DNA from: Ruegeria sp. TM1040
Lineage (GTDB): Bacteria > Pseudomonadota > Alphaproteobacteria > Rhodobacterales > Rhodobacteraceae
DNA: 64,000 nucleotides
Reading direction: 5' to 3'
Assembly (NCBI RefSeq): GCF_000014065.1
Contig: NC_008042.1
Span: 15,001-79,000, forward strand
The notes beneath the pieces were generated by a model. That model saw nothing but the letters and a program-made list of their open reading frames with translations, had not been told where the DNA came from and did no database searches. The stretch's first letter is position 1, and the number at the start of each line of letters is the position of its first letter. A program made the translations under genes and the position numbers. This document shows positions 8,609 to 17,483 of this stretch, in pieces.

Positions 8609-8684
8609 TGGTGCCCCCACACGGACTCGAACCGCGGACCTACTGATTACAAATCAGTTGCTCTACCAGCTGAGCTATAGGGGC
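8609..8684 (-). tRNA. trnT: tRNA-Thr (anticodon TGT)
   Basis: Read on the minus strand, a 76-nt cloverleaf starts GCCCCTATAGCTCAG and ends in an encoded CCA (TGG at 8609-8611). The acceptor stem GCCCCTA pairs with TGGGGGC apart from a wobble. The D loop is AGCTCAGCTGGTAGAGCA, the anticodon stem ACTGA/TCAGT holds loop TTTGTAA with anticodon TGT, and the T arm has GGTTCGAGTCC. The anticodon TGT reads ACA and gives threonine. Frames running through it on both strands are spurious. Confidence 0.95.
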
Positions 8685-9264
8685 TTTGGCGTATGCACTA
8701 ACTTCTGCGAAAAAACTCTGCAAGTGCAAACCTCTCTCAAGTTCTGGTGGATTATTGCTCTTGATATTATGAGGATCTGCCCTTTTGATATCCTTCGGTC
8801 GCAAGGAGCCTCCGCAGATTGGATTTTGGTATTCTGCTTCTCCGCTTTGCGCAAGTGCGGCAGTCCCGGCGTTGTTAAATTGCTCATATGCTCGGCGCAC
8901 TTGTCGCGGCATTTGTTGGCCAGAGATGTGTACGGCCTAGTTTCACTTTAGCCGTGTCGCTTGAGCACAGGCTTGCGCGGAGTATCTCTCAGGCCACCCA
9001 AGATCTGTTCGCTCAAAGTACCGGCATAGGGGAAGGCTGCAGCACTTTGGTTTTGGGGTGTCGTATCTCTTCCCAAAGCTTCGTTTGTGGCTAGAGCCGG
9101 AATTATCGGTAGACGCTTGATGACTTGCAGAACGCTCGGGGCAGGTATCGCGGTGGGGGGCGTCCGTGCAATCTAGGACGTCTAATCAAGAACAGGGCGG
9201 GAACTGTTTGTTTGGGCGCGCGGTTGTTTGCACTCATCAATGTTTTGCGGGGGCTGCGGCAAAA
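8685..9264. other. Intergenic, 580 bp, no gene recognised
   Basis: Only short frames without family resemblance or good ribosome sites are present. No transposase remnant, direct repeat of the tRNA 3' end or integrase was found by eye, so no evidence for integration at the tRNA. Confidence 0.5.
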
Positions 9265-9642
9265 CTAGTCTGCGGGTGTGTTGTCCGTTAAGCTTTTGGC
9301 AAGCTGGAGGAAAATGGGTCGCTGATGTTTCGGGATCTTGTAGTAGCTCTGCACAAGTGCGATGGCTTCCTTCTCTTGAGATGCGGTTCTATGAAATTCA
9401 TGCGTGTCGGATGTCTCCTGTCTCGGATCAAAACCTTCGAAGAAATACGTCACATCTACGCCAAGAACCTTTGAGATATCCCATAGTCGAGAGGCACTGA
9501 CACGGTTCGATGCCACCTCATAATTCTGTATTTGCTGACACTTGACCCCAACTTTTTCCGCAAGATACTTTTGCGTCTCGTCGACTGTCCAACGCCGGGT
9601 TCGAATGCGTTTCCCGACATGAATATCTACCGGGTGCGGCAT
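9265..9642 (-). CDS. XRE-family helix-turn-helix regulator
   Basis: 125 residues. An HTH_3 domain occupies about residues 8-68: HVGKRIRTRRWTVDETQKYL, then VKCQQIQNYEVASNRVSASRL and ISKVLGVDVTYFFEGF. The pattern, with QQIQ..E...NRVSASRLW, is the common alphaproteobacterial short cytosolic regulator that ends in FFEG followed by an acidic C-terminal tail of about 50 residues. The usual YE.G of the recognition region is YEVASN here, a mild divergence. It is a single-gene unit between two exopolysaccharide genes; a role in controlling them is only a guess from position. Confidence 0.85.
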   Translation of the reverse strand: MPHPVDIHVGKRIRTRRWTVDETQKYLAEKVGVKCQQIQNYEVASNRVSASRLWDISKVLGVDVTYFFEGFDPRQETSDTHEFHRTASQEKEAIALVQSYYKIPKHQRPIFLQLAKSLTDNTPAD

Positions 9643-10174
9643 GGATCTATCCTTTTTTAGAAATGCTTTGCTTTAAGCTTGAATGATATGGAGTGCAGAC
9701 CAAAAGTCCAGCTCGACACAGGCCTATGTGTCTAACCTCGCTTAGGCCGCAGTCGCAATATTCGTTGGATAAGCTGAATGATGAATTTGTTTGGCTCTGC
9801 TGTCCAGAGTTTACAGATGCATTCGTAAGGCTTCAGTCCAATCAGGATCTCGAAACCGCGGACGAAGTTGTCGGCGCTATAAAGTTCGCAGGGTACATTC
9901 TGCGCTAATAACAGTTCTCATAGGGGTGTCGCTGGACTGCCGCTTCTTTTTTTGCGCTGTTCCTCCGCTGGGCTTGGCGGTTGGTCTAACGATGAGTGTG
10001 TTTGGTTGGATTGTGCTCGATCCCATTGGCCTCACAGATTATATCGTACCGCATTTGCCTAAAGGCTGTTGTCACCGTGTGCGTGACCGTGGCGTTCCCA
10101 TGACGAGCCTGTCACTGAATGCGTCCTTCCGAGCTCGACAAAGGATTACGCCATCAATCCGTGAGAGCAAATAT
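9643..10174. other. Intergenic, 530 bp, no gene recognised
   Basis: Promoter of the minus-strand XRE gene must lie at its left end. Plus-strand frames here overlap the 3' end of the mannose-phosphate gene or have no recognisable features. Confidence 0.45.
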
Positions 10175-11635
10175 CTAGGCCCTCGCGTACACGTCTTCGT
10201 AGCGGATGATGTCGTCTTCACCAAGGTAGCTACCCGTCTGTACTTCGATAAGCACCATGGGCACCTTCCCAGGGTTTTCCATTCTGTGAACTGCTCCAAG
10301 CGGAACATAGATGGACTGGTTCTCCGTTACTAAACTGACTGTATCATCTACGGTAACTCGCGCAGTTCCTTCGACAACAATCCAGTGCTCAGAACGGTGA
10401 TGGTGGCTTTGTAGAGACAAGGCAGCACCTGGATTGACGTGAATGCGTTTTACTTGAAACCGCTCGCCTACAATAAGACTTTCAAACCACCCCCAAGGGC
10501 GATGATCTTTGGGAAACGCTTCAGCTTGTCGAACAGATTTTGCTTTTAGTGTTTCAACAGCCTTTTTCACATCTTGAGCACGGGAAACATCAGCTACAAG
10601 CACTGCGTCTGGCATAGCGACCGTAATAATATTCTTGAGGCCAATACCGACAACCTCAAGACGTTCATCTTCGGAGCGTAGCAAGCTGTCCGTGCAGTCT
10701 ATTGCACTGGCCCGACCGTGAATGACGACGCCATCCTGATCCGGAACTCCTTCACGCCAAACCGCATCCCAACCGCCTAGGTCAGTCCAGCCACCTGCAT
10801 AGGGAACAACAGCAAGATTTTCTGCCCGCTCCATGACGGCATAGTCAATGGAGATGTCTTCGGCGCCTGACCAAGCATCAGGATCAAGTCGCAAGAAGCC
10901 GAGATCATGCTCTCCAAGATCTAATGCCGTTTGGACAGACACTAACATATGTGGGCAGTGAGCTTTAAACGCTTGGATTATGCTCTCAACGGAAAACAAG
11001 AAGATACCTGCATTCCATAAGAAGTTTCCAGATCGGAGCATGTCTTTGGCAGTGTCTAAATCTGGTTTCTCGACGAACCGCTTCAGACCAATAACTTTAG
11101 GCTCAAAATCTTCAGGCTTACTAGCAAGCTCAAGATACCCATAGCCAGTCTCTGGACGGTCCGGCTTTATCCCAAATGTAACCAGTTGCCCTGCTTGTGC
11201 CGCAGGCTCTGCGGCTGCAATGGCTGCACGAAACGCCTCTGAATCTGGTACAACATGATCAGACGGCGCTACAAGCATCAGCCCATCAGGATCGTGTTTC
11301 TGGAGAAAGAGAGCAGCTGCCAGAACTGCAGGTGCAGTGTTTCGACCTTCCGGTTCAATCAAAATGGCACCCGGGTCAATACCCACTTCTGCCATTTGTT
11401 GGGTTACAATAAACCTAAAGTCAGAATTGGTTACAACCATCGGAGAGGCAAAGCCCTCTCCGGCCAAGCGCTGAGCTGATGATTGAAAAAGCGTGATGTC
11501 CCCAACAAGAGGCGCAAATTGTTTGGGGTAGCTTTTTCGCGACAAAGGCCACAGCCGCGTTCCTGAGCCTCCGCATAGCAAAATAGGATGTATCACCTGA
11601 CGCACTGCCCCTTCTAACTTAGCTGCGACGAACAT
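10175..11635 (-). CDS. Mannose-1-phosphate guanylyltransferase / mannose-6-phosphate isomerase
   Basis: A bifunctional type II PMI/GMP (ManC/AlgA/XanB family). The nucleotidyltransferase signature LLCGGSGTRLWPLSRKSYPK is at the N-terminus and FVEKPDLDTAK marks the sugar-phosphate region. The C-terminal cupin domain has PWGWFESLIVGERFQVKRI and then HHHRSEHWIVVEGTA, with the metal-binding His/Glu of the isomerase. It makes GDP-mannose for exopolysaccharide. The start is uncertain: GTG 11671, ATG 11635 and GTG 11596 are in frame, and the family usually starts just before HPILLCGG; the ATG is used here. It has no partner gene in an operon; the 3' neighbour is the XRE regulator. Confidence 0.92.
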   Translation of the reverse strand: MFVAAKLEGAVRQVIHPILLCGGSGTRLWPLSRKSYPKQFAPLVGDITLFQSSAQRLAGEGFASPMVVTNSDFRFIVTQQMAEVGIDPGAILIEPEGRNTAPAVLAAALFLQKHDPDGLMLVAPSDHVVPDSEAFRAAIAAAEPAAQAGQLVTFGIKPDRPETGYGYLELASKPEDFEPKVIGLKRFVEKPDLDTAKDMLRSGNFLWNAGIFLFSVESIIQAFKAHCPHMLVSVQTALDLGEHDLGFLRLDPDAWSGAEDISIDYAVMERAENLAVVPYAGGWTDLGGWDAVWREGVPDQDGVVIHGRASAIDCTDSLLRSEDERLEVVGIGLKNIITVAMPDAVLVADVSRAQDVKKAVETLKAKSVRQAEAFPKDHRPWGWFESLIVGERFQVKRIHVNPGAALSLQSHHHRSEHWIVVEGTARVTVDDTVSLVTENQSIYVPLGAVHRMENPGKVPMVLIEVQTGSYLGEDDIIRYEDVYARA

Positions 11636-11671
11636 CTTTTGATGCCCATATAGTAAATCCTGTAAGCTCAC

Positions 11672-12851
11672 TGACGTTGAATCAACGATAGCCGTCCAAC
11701 AGGGCTGAAAGCTGTACTATCCGGTGGACGCTACTTTTGGCAACTATCGGAACCAAGAAGAGAGCGCAGGCAGAGCGCTTGATCGTTGCCTGATGAGTGC
11801 ACTTTAGCACAGATGGGTCAACGACCACCATGTTACCGTGATCGGTTCTTCTTGGGGGTATGCAACGCTCGCCATCCTGCGTTTTCGGATGATTGACAGG
11901 CTCGAGGGAGAGATGACATCCGGTTGATCTCTATTTGGGGTGTGCCCGCCGAGAGTGGGCAGAACTTGTGTGGTTGGCTGAGTTCTTTATCGCTGGCGGA
12001 CCATATTTGACGATGGCTTTCTTTTTCAGAGCCTCGCCGCAGAAGTCGGCGTGCATTTTGTGTGAAATCCGCCTGCTCAGAACTGTACGCGACGCACCGT
12101 CCATGCTCGTACGAGAGATAAGAAACTATTCCTCGCTGGCACGAAGGCGATGTCAGTGGATCAAACCTTAAACAGAGCGATCTGGATGAGAATATATAAC
12201 CATTGCACGATGAGATCTGCGAGGATGATGGTCAACGTAAGAACTTTGGGCGTCGATCATTGCAGAGCGCCACATATCTCTAAATTTAGCCTGAGGGTGT
12301 AGGATGCTGCCGAGAAGTGAATGGTCCGGATTGACCATTCCAGTGACCTGCAAGACGTTAGTCGCTGAACTCTTGTCATCTATTCCCGGCTTGCGAGAAC
12401 AACGCCATCTCAGAATGTTTTGCATTGAGCAAAAGCATATCCTGTAGCTCGAGAGAAATCCTGTGACCCCGGCAAGGTGCCGGCCTCGCTTTCAGCAGTA
12501 GGCAGGGCAGGGGATCGACGGACTGACGCCCGCTCACCCCAACCCTGACAGTTTCTAATCCTGTTGATCCGCCTGCCATCCCGGCAGGTCCGAGAAAACC
12601 GGCAAGCGCCGCCTTTGGTGTCGGTTCCGGTTGAGAATTCCGGTTCCTCCCACGCGCAGGCGCGCGGTTCCCTCCCAAACTCTCGCCCTTCACCCGGTTG
12701 TCACGGCCCCACCAGGCCGCAGGACAGGCTTTGCCCTTACCCGCTCTGCCGTCCGGAATGCATGGGCATTCCAGACAGCAGAGAAGGAAGGCCCGCCCAT
12801 TGGCGGAAAGGGGAAAAGACCCGGCCCGCGTCACGCGAAGGAGGGTCACAA
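11672..12851. other. Long intergenic region upstream of the ardC-like gene
   Basis: About 1.2 kb without a gene I can support. The last ~400 bp (12440-12850) is GC-rich, with short inverted repeats such as CCGGCAAGGTGCCGG near 12472 and repeated CCGGTT words, and could be the untranslated leader or a structured leading-region promoter for the antirestriction gene. A frame open on the plus strand from 12564 joins the gene upstream of its start but reads like non-coding DNA. Confidence 0.4.
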
Positions 12852-13736
12852 ATGACCGCAGAGAAGTTTGACGTTTATTCCCATGTCACCAATCAGATCA
12901 TCGCGCAAATCGAGGCGGGGGCGCCGCCTTGGCGCAAGCCGTGGACCGGTGGAGGGACAGGGGGTAGCTTGCCGGAACGGTTCAACGGCAAGGCCTATCG
13001 GGGCATCAACATCCTGATGCTTTGGGCAACAGCGATGGCGAAAGACTACAGCTCAGCCCGCTGGATGACGTTCAATCAGGTCAAACAGCTTGGGGGCCAT
13101 GTCCGCAAGGGTGAGAAATCCGCTACCGTGGTGAAATACGGCACCGTCGAGCGCGAGGACGAGAACGGCGAGGAACGCCAGATTCCCTATGCCAAGGCCT
13201 ACCGCGTGTTCAACGCCGACCAGATCGACGGCTTGCCCGCCGAGTTCTACATCTTGCCCGATCCGCCCCGTGATCTTGGCACCGTGGCAGATCCCGCGAT
13301 GGAGGCTTTCTTTGCCGCGACCGGCGCGCAGATCGATGTGACCAAGGAGCCGCGCGCCTACTACAGCATCAAGACCGACCGCATCCATATGCCGCCAATC
13401 GCGACCTTTCACAGAGCCACAGGATATTACGGTACCTTGGCGCATGAGCTGACCCACTGGACAGGGGCAACAAAGCGGCTGGACCGCTTGGGCCGGTTCA
13501 ATGACCGCAAGCTCTACGCGTTCGAGGAACTGGTCGCCGAGATTGGCAATTGCATGCTTTGCACCCAGATCGGGGTGGAGCCTGAATTTGGGCAAAGTGC
13601 CGCCTATGTTGAAGGATGGCTGGAGGCAATGAAGGAAGACAGCCGCGCGATTTTCCGCGCTGCGTCCGAAGCGCAGAAGGCCGTGGATTATATCATGGAG
13701 CGTACCGCGCAGGCCGATCGGATGGCCGCCGAGTAA
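12852..13736 (+). CDS. ArdC-like antirestriction protein (DUF1738 plus zinc metallopeptidase-like domain)
   Basis: 294 residues. The N-terminal DUF1738/ssDNA-binding region begins FDVYSHVTNQIIAQIEAGAP, followed by WRKPW and NGKAYRGINILMLW. The C-terminal zincin-like domain has LAHELTHWTGATKRL at about 196-210, a HExxH-type motif (HELTH). ArdC proteins bind single-stranded DNA and protect entering plasmids from host restriction; they are often encoded in the leading region of conjugative plasmids. The start at 12852 is fixed by GAAGGAGGG a few bases upstream, so the open frame further upstream is not coding. It is monocistronic. Confidence 0.88.
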   Translation: MTAEKFDVYSHVTNQIIAQIEAGAPPWRKPWTGGGTGGSLPERFNGKAYRGINILMLWATAMAKDYSSARWMTFNQVKQLGGHVRKGEKSATVVKYGTVEREDENGEERQIPYAKAYRVFNADQIDGLPAEFYILPDPPRDLGTVADPAMEAFFAATGAQIDVTKEPRAYYSIKTDRIHMPPIATFHRATGYYGTLAHELTHWTGATKRLDRLGRFNDRKLYAFEELVAEIGNCMLCTQIGVEPEFGQSAAYVEGWLEAMKEDSRAIFRAASEAQKAVDYIMERTAQADRMAAE

Positions 13737-14100
13737 CAGCCCGCACCGCCGCAATGATCGAGGCTTCCGTCAGAAGGCGGGGGCCTTTTGCGTTCTGGCG
13801 TGATCCAAGTGGGGGTGGTTTCAGGATGACCTGTCGGCGGGCAACCTAAAAGCCACCCGCCGACAGGCCCGACGCTTCGCGTGGACGGGCATTGATGCCC
13901 GAAATCGCCGATTGGGGCCTGCTGGGGGTCTCCACTCATAAGCTGACCATTGTCCGGAGAGCTGACTTAACTGGCCTTTGCAGCACGCGCGCCAGTTTCC
14001 TCCGGTTTTGCTAACCGTTCCACAAACGGTCGTTTTTGCCGGTGACAGAAACATAAGGGTTTTGACTGGTCGATTGCTCATCAATGCTATGAGCCTAAGC
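13737..14100. other. Intergenic with a long hairpin (stem 13830-13867)
   Basis: A perfect 12-bp inverted repeat, CCTGTCGGCGGG at 13830-13841 and CCCGCCGACAGG at 13856-13867, with a 14-base loop and no T tract. It may stop ardC transcription with help, or be a protein site. Nothing else is recognised up to the terminator at 14101. Confidence 0.55.
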
Positions 14101-14128
14101 AAAAAAGGCGGCGCGAAGGTGCGCCGCC
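14101..14128 (-). terminator. Rho-independent terminator of the fasciclin-msrB-DUF4394 genes
   Basis: On the minus strand GGCGGCGC, six loop bases and GCGCCGCC are followed by six T (AAAAAA at 14101-14106 on the plus strand). It lies 28 bp after the DUF4394 stop. Confidence 0.88.
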
Positions 14129-14155
14129 ATTAACTCGTTACCTACTGCTTGCGGG

Positions 14156-15001
14156 TTACATACCCGTCGACACTGCAAAGCTAGAGACGTCCGACGTGCC
14201 CAAATCCGCGAGCAGGGTTGCCGCACCTGATGTCACATCGATTGCATAGAGCCCGGCTGTATCTTGCCCGTCGATTTGCAGAACAGCGTAGGCCGCGTCC
14301 GCGCCCTCTTCTGGCGAGACGATGTCGAAGCCGCCAACCGGCAAAACGTCGGCCGGTTCACCACCGATTGTGATCAGGCCGATGGATTCAAGTGTACCGG
14401 CGTTGTTTGCCAGGCTCACGAGCGCATTTGCGCGCGCGTCTAGTGCGTATTGGAAGGTACCGCCCGCCTTTGCGCCGTTGATAGCGTTTGTGTAGGCGTT
14501 TGCGAAGATCAAAGGCTCGACGCCTTCCGACATGTCACCCTTAGCATAAAACAGATCTGTGAAGCGGCGGACGGAGTTCGCGCGCTTATCGCCAAAGTCA
14601 CTTGGGAAATAGACTAGGTTCTCGCCCGTGGAGCCAACCGCGCGCACCGCATCGATCTTGTTGTTGAAGTCGAACGCAACCACAGAGCCGTCAGCTATAA
14701 TGGCGTCGTCCGTGAACGTGGCGGACTGGTCCATTGTCTCTCCGGTCATGGGATTGATCGTCACGATCATGCCATCGGCGAACCCAACCAACTCGCGGGT
14801 CACCGGACGCCAAGCTATGGACCGAACCGGTGTAGACAGCGTGATGCTGCGCACTTGATCTGGCGTGGCGATGCTGTCCATCACCATCAGGCTGGTGCTA
14901 TCGCCGGACAGGGCGTAGCCCATCGTGCTTGCGTGGCCGTCGGCCATCACCGGAGCCGCAAGAAGGGCGAGGGTTGAGGTCCAAGCTGTAAAACGAAACA
15001 T
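14156..15001 (-). CDS. Exported DUF4394 protein
   Basis: 281 residues with a signal peptide (MFRFTAWTSTLALLAAPVMA, then DGHA). Mature repeats of Gly/Asp/Thr-rich beta strands follow, with family-typical segments SIAWRPVTRELVGF, VVAFDFNNKIDAVRAV, TGENLVYFP and FANAYTNAINGAKAG. DUF4394 proteins are predicted periplasmic beta-propeller-like proteins of unknown function. The start at 15001 is chosen for the signal peptide and a GGACACC-type ribosome site region. It is the last gene of a run with fasciclin and msrB behind an ECF sigma factor, which suggests an envelope-stress role. Confidence 0.82.
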   Translation of the reverse strand: MFRFTAWTSTLALLAAPVMADGHASTMGYALSGDSTSLMVMDSIATPDQVRSITLSTPVRSIAWRPVTRELVGFADGMIVTINPMTGETMDQSATFTDDAIIADGSVVAFDFNNKIDAVRAVGSTGENLVYFPSDFGDKRANSVRRFTDLFYAKGDMSEGVEPLIFANAYTNAINGAKAGGTFQYALDARANALVSLANNAGTLESIGLITIGGEPADVLPVGGFDIVSPEEGADAAYAVLQIDGQDTAGLYAIDVTSGAATLLADLGTSDVSSFAVSTGM

Positions 15002-15046
15002 TGGGTGTCCTTTTCTTTTGGGGCTGTGCAGGGGCACGGCATTTGT

Positions 15047-15502
15047 TCAGGTGCGGAAGGCCAGGCTGACGCCATTGAGACAATGTCGTTTGCCGGTTGG
15101 CTGCGGCCCGTCCTCAAAGATGTGGCCCAGGTGAGAGCCACAGCGGCGGCAATGCACTTCTGTCCGGGTGGCAAAAAGGCTGTTGTCGGGCTTGGTGCCC
15201 ACGGCGTTTGGCAGGCTTTGCCAAAAGCTCGGCCAACCGGTGCCGCTGTCATACTTGTGGGCAGAGCTATAAAGCGGGAGATCGCAGCCTTTGCAGTGAA
15301 AGGTGCCTGAGCGGGTTTCGGTATCCAAGGGGCTGGAAAAAGCCGTCTCCGTCGCCTCTTCACGCATCACGGCATATTCCACATCCGTCAGCATCGCGCG
15401 CCATTCGGCCTCGGATCGTGTGATCTCGAAAGGTCCTTCAGCGGCGCGCAGCGGCACAGCGGCAGAGCACAACATCCCGGCGATTAGTGTCCGGCGTTTC
15501 AT
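15047..15502 (-). CDS. msrB: Exported peptide-methionine (R)-S-oxide reductase MsrB
   Basis: 151 residues. It reduces methionine-R-sulfoxide in proteins. MKRRTLIAGMLCSAAVPLRA is a signal sequence with twin Arg near the start (weak Tat or Sec), so the enzyme acts outside the cytoplasm. Zinc-binding pairs CKGC and CRRC are present, and the catalytic Cys lies in GKRHCLNGVSLAF. Upstream in-frame codons before MKRR are ignored because the ribosome site AGGAGGCACCG lies directly before this ATG. Context with a fasciclin protein and ECF sigma/anti-sigma pair points to oxidative damage repair in the envelope. Confidence 0.9.
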   Translation of the reverse strand: MKRRTLIAGMLCSAAVPLRAAEGPFEITRSEAEWRAMLTDVEYAVMREEATETAFSSPLDTETRSGTFHCKGCDLPLYSSAHKYDSGTGWPSFWQSLPNAVGTKPDNSLFATRTEVHCRRCGSHLGHIFEDGPQPTGKRHCLNGVSLAFRT

Positions 15503-15527
15503 CGGTGCCTCCTGGTCGTTTGAAAGA

Positions 15528-15552
15528 CTCCCCTCGCACAACTCGAGGGGAG
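15528..15552. terminator. Hairpin between fasciclin gene and msrB
   Basis: CTCCCCTCG at 15528-15536 and CGAGGGGAG at 15544-15552 pair perfectly over a 7-base loop. No good T tract follows on the minus strand, so it is more likely an attenuating or mRNA-stabilising hairpin than a full terminator. Confidence 0.5.
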
Positions 15553-15572
15553 AGTTAGCGCAGTGAGCGGTT

Positions 15573-16124
15573 TTATTTCGGGACCAGAACCGCGTTCACC
15601 ACGTGGATCACACCATTGGATTGATCCACATCGGCCACGGTGACTTTGCCCGCATTGCCGCTTTCGTCGAAGATGAAGACGTTGCCACCAACAACCTTGG
15701 CGGACAGAGCATCCCCGGACACGGCGTTGAAATGATAAAAGCCATCAGGGCTCGACTTGGCTGCCGCGATGATATCGGCTGCCGACCAGTCACCAGCCAC
15801 GACGTGGGCGGTCAGCACCTTCTGCAGCATTGCCTTGTTTTCAGGTTTTAGCAGTGTCTCAACCGTACCAGCGGGCAGTTTGGCAAACGCGTCATTCACT
15901 GGCGCAAACACGGTGAATGGGCCTTCGCCCTGCAAGGTGTCCACCAGATCAGCTGCCTGAACGGCGGCAACCAAAGTGGTGTGGATCGGGGAATTGACAG
16001 CATTCTCGATGATGTTGCGCTCTTCGAGCATTGGCGCGCCACCAACGGTGGGATTCATGGCAAAAGCCGCAGTGGCCAGGGCGATTGCAGCGGTCGATGA
16101 GGCAACAAGTGTCTTGAATGTCAT
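15573..16124 (-). CDS. Exported fasciclin (FAS1) domain protein
   Basis: 183 residues. The signal peptide MTFKTLVASSTAAIALATAAFA is followed by one FAS1 domain. Typical segments are NIIENAVNSPIHTTLVAAVQ, GPFTVFAPVNDAFAKLPAG, VLTAHVVAG and GVIHVVNAVLVPK. FAS1 proteins act in adhesion or as periplasmic partners of RskA-controlled responses. AAGGAGAAAG precedes the ATG at 16124. It is separated from the sigma/anti-sigma pair by a 32-bp AT-rich palindrome that should end the regulatory transcript. Confidence 0.92.
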   Translation of the reverse strand: MTFKTLVASSTAAIALATAAFAMNPTVGGAPMLEERNIIENAVNSPIHTTLVAAVQAADLVDTLQGEGPFTVFAPVNDAFAKLPAGTVETLLKPENKAMLQKVLTAHVVAGDWSAADIIAAAKSSPDGFYHFNAVSGDALSAKVVGGNVFIFDESGNAGKVTVADVDQSNGVIHVVNAVLVPK

Positions 16125-16204
16125 GGTCTTTCTCCTTTTTGAAGCGAGGCCGTTTGGCCTTGCGATGGAGAAGACACGGGGGATGAGCGAGAGAAGTTTC
16201 AGAA

Positions 16205-16236
16205 AAAATCTGATTTTTTGCAAAAAATCAGATTTT
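16205..16236 (-). terminator. AT-rich perfect palindrome after the anti-sigma gene
   Basis: AAAATCTGATTTTTTG and its exact reverse complement meet at 16220/16221. The structure lies 10 bp past the stop of the anti-sigma gene and contains T runs, so it probably terminates the sigma/anti-sigma mRNA. An operator role for the fasciclin promoter cannot be excluded. Confidence 0.55.
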
Positions 16237-16245
16237 CTCTTCTTA

Positions 16246-16932
16246 TTAGGTGCTTGTCACAGGCCCAACCGCCAGAACTTCACCAGTAGGCGCCCCTGTC
16301 GGCGAGCCGCCAGGAGGTTCATCGCTGATAGCCAATAGACCATTTACCAGTCTCTCAGCGATGTCTGGTGACACGTCGATTTGTGTTTCCACCTCAGCAG
16401 GCAGTACGCCCAGGGACACAGGCGTATCTGTACCCTCGGCAATCAACCAAAGCTCCAGCACACGGCCCGAGCGCGCGGCACCCGCCTCGCGGGTCAACTC
16501 AAGCGCACCCGTCTCTGCAATGAAGCGCGCCGCAACAACGAGCGTGCCGTCGTCCGCTACGACATTCGCAGTGAAGGTGGGATCAAAGCTTGGATTCTGC
16601 ATCAGTACAGGGGTCAGTAAGACAGCCCCCACCACAATCACAGCGACGGTCACACCACCGACCAGCAAGGACCACAAGGACCGCTTAGGTTTGACTGTGT
16701 CCGGGAAAAGTGCGGCGTTGAGTTCGTCTTTGACCGACCCCGGTGGGGCGACAGGCGCAATTCCTTCGGCCATAGCGACAAAGCTCTCATCCCAATCGCG
16801 CACCAGGTCGCGCAAGGCTGGCTCCAAGGCCAACCGCGCTTCAAAGGCAGCCCGCTCATCCCCTTCAAGAAGATGCAAGACGTACTCACCGGCCAAGGCC
16901 GCATCGTCGTTATGATCTCCTTGCTGGCTCAT
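16246..16932 (-). CDS. Anti-sigma factor, RskA family
   Basis: 228 residues. The cytoplasmic N-terminal anti-sigma domain (AALAGEYVLHLLEGDERAAF and WDESFVAMAEGIAP) is followed by one membrane span at about 87-108 (WSLLVGGVTVAVIVVGAVLL) and a periplasmic RskA C-terminal domain (VVAARFIAETGALEL, ELWLIAEGTDTPVSLGVL). It sequesters its cognate sigma factor until a periplasmic signal releases it. Its start overlaps the sigma gene's stop by 4 bp, a normal coupling for such pairs. Confidence 0.9.
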   Translation of the reverse strand: MSQQGDHNDDAALAGEYVLHLLEGDERAAFEARLALEPALRDLVRDWDESFVAMAEGIAPVAPPGSVKDELNAALFPDTVKPKRSLWSLLVGGVTVAVIVVGAVLLTPVLMQNPSFDPTFTANVVADDGTLVVAARFIAETGALELTREAGAARSGRVLELWLIAEGTDTPVSLGVLPAEVETQIDVSPDIAERLVNGLLAISDEPPGGSPTGAPTGEVLAVGPVTST

Positions 16933-17483
16933 CGGCTCAGGCAGTCCTTTAGTGTCAGCAGGCTGCGGTGCAGCCAGGTTCGCATTGTGTTCAGCGGAAC
17001 ATCGTATCGTGCCGCGAGGTCTTTATAGCTGTCGCCGTCCAGATAGGCCCGGCGCACCGCTTCTGATCTATCTGCTTGAAGTTCTTCAAAGCAGGCATTC
17101 AGCCTTTGTCGTTCCGACGAGGCTATCGCCTCCGCCTCGGGTGTCGGTGACCCGTCCGACAGATCGTGCGCATCGTCGATGTCCACGTTGCCCGCTTTTC
17201 GAGCCCGCAGACGGTCAATGGCCGTGTTCCGCGTCAAGGTGATCAGCCAAGTCATCGGACTGTAGCCATTGGCTTTATACCGGTCTGCTTTGTGCCAGAC
17301 CTTCACAAAAACATCTTGCAGCGTGTCCTCAGCTTCAGCCCTATCTCCCAAGACACGGAGGCAGACGCCAAAAAGTTTCGCAGAGGTCGCATCATACAGG
17401 AAAGAAAACGCCGCCCGATCCCCAAGGCCCACACGCATGATCGCGTTTTCGATATCATTGGTATCGGTCAAAAGGGTCTGCAT
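16929..17483 (-). CDS. ECF sigma factor (SigK-like)
   Basis: 184 residues. Sigma region 2 reads DRAAFSFLYDATSAKLFGVC, then EAEDTLQDVFVKVWHKADRY and TWLITLTRNTAIDRLRARK. Region 4 reads RSEAVRRAYLDGDSYKDLAA and VPLNTMRTWLHRSLLTLKDC. With the RskA partner it resembles SigK-type ECF factors, which often control fasciclin-domain and redox-repair genes such as those directly downstream here. The 620 bp upstream contain its own promoter, which I could not define. Confidence 0.92.
   Translation of the reverse strand: MQTLLTDTNDIENAIMRVGLGDRAAFSFLYDATSAKLFGVCLRVLGDRAEAEDTLQDVFVKVWHKADRYKANGYSPMTWLITLTRNTAIDRLRARKAGNVDIDDAHDLSDGSPTPEAEAIASSERQRLNACFEELQADRSEAVRRAYLDGDSYKDLAARYDVPLNTMRTWLHRSLLTLKDCLSR

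Noticed and set aside
8601-8951. Frames reading through the tRNA
   Set aside because: The typical false peptides from a tRNA gene; the cloverleaf explains the conservation.
8685-9264. Possible genomic-island insertion at the tRNA
   Set aside because: No integrase gene and no repeat of the tRNA 3' end seen in the window.
12564-12851. Extended N-terminus of the ArdC-like protein
   Set aside because: Pro/Arg-rich, unlike the family; a strong Shine-Dalgarno directly precedes the ATG at 12852.
13830-13867. Long hairpin after ardC considered as a second oriT
   Set aside because: No relaxase gene next to it and no supporting repeats; kept only as a hairpin.
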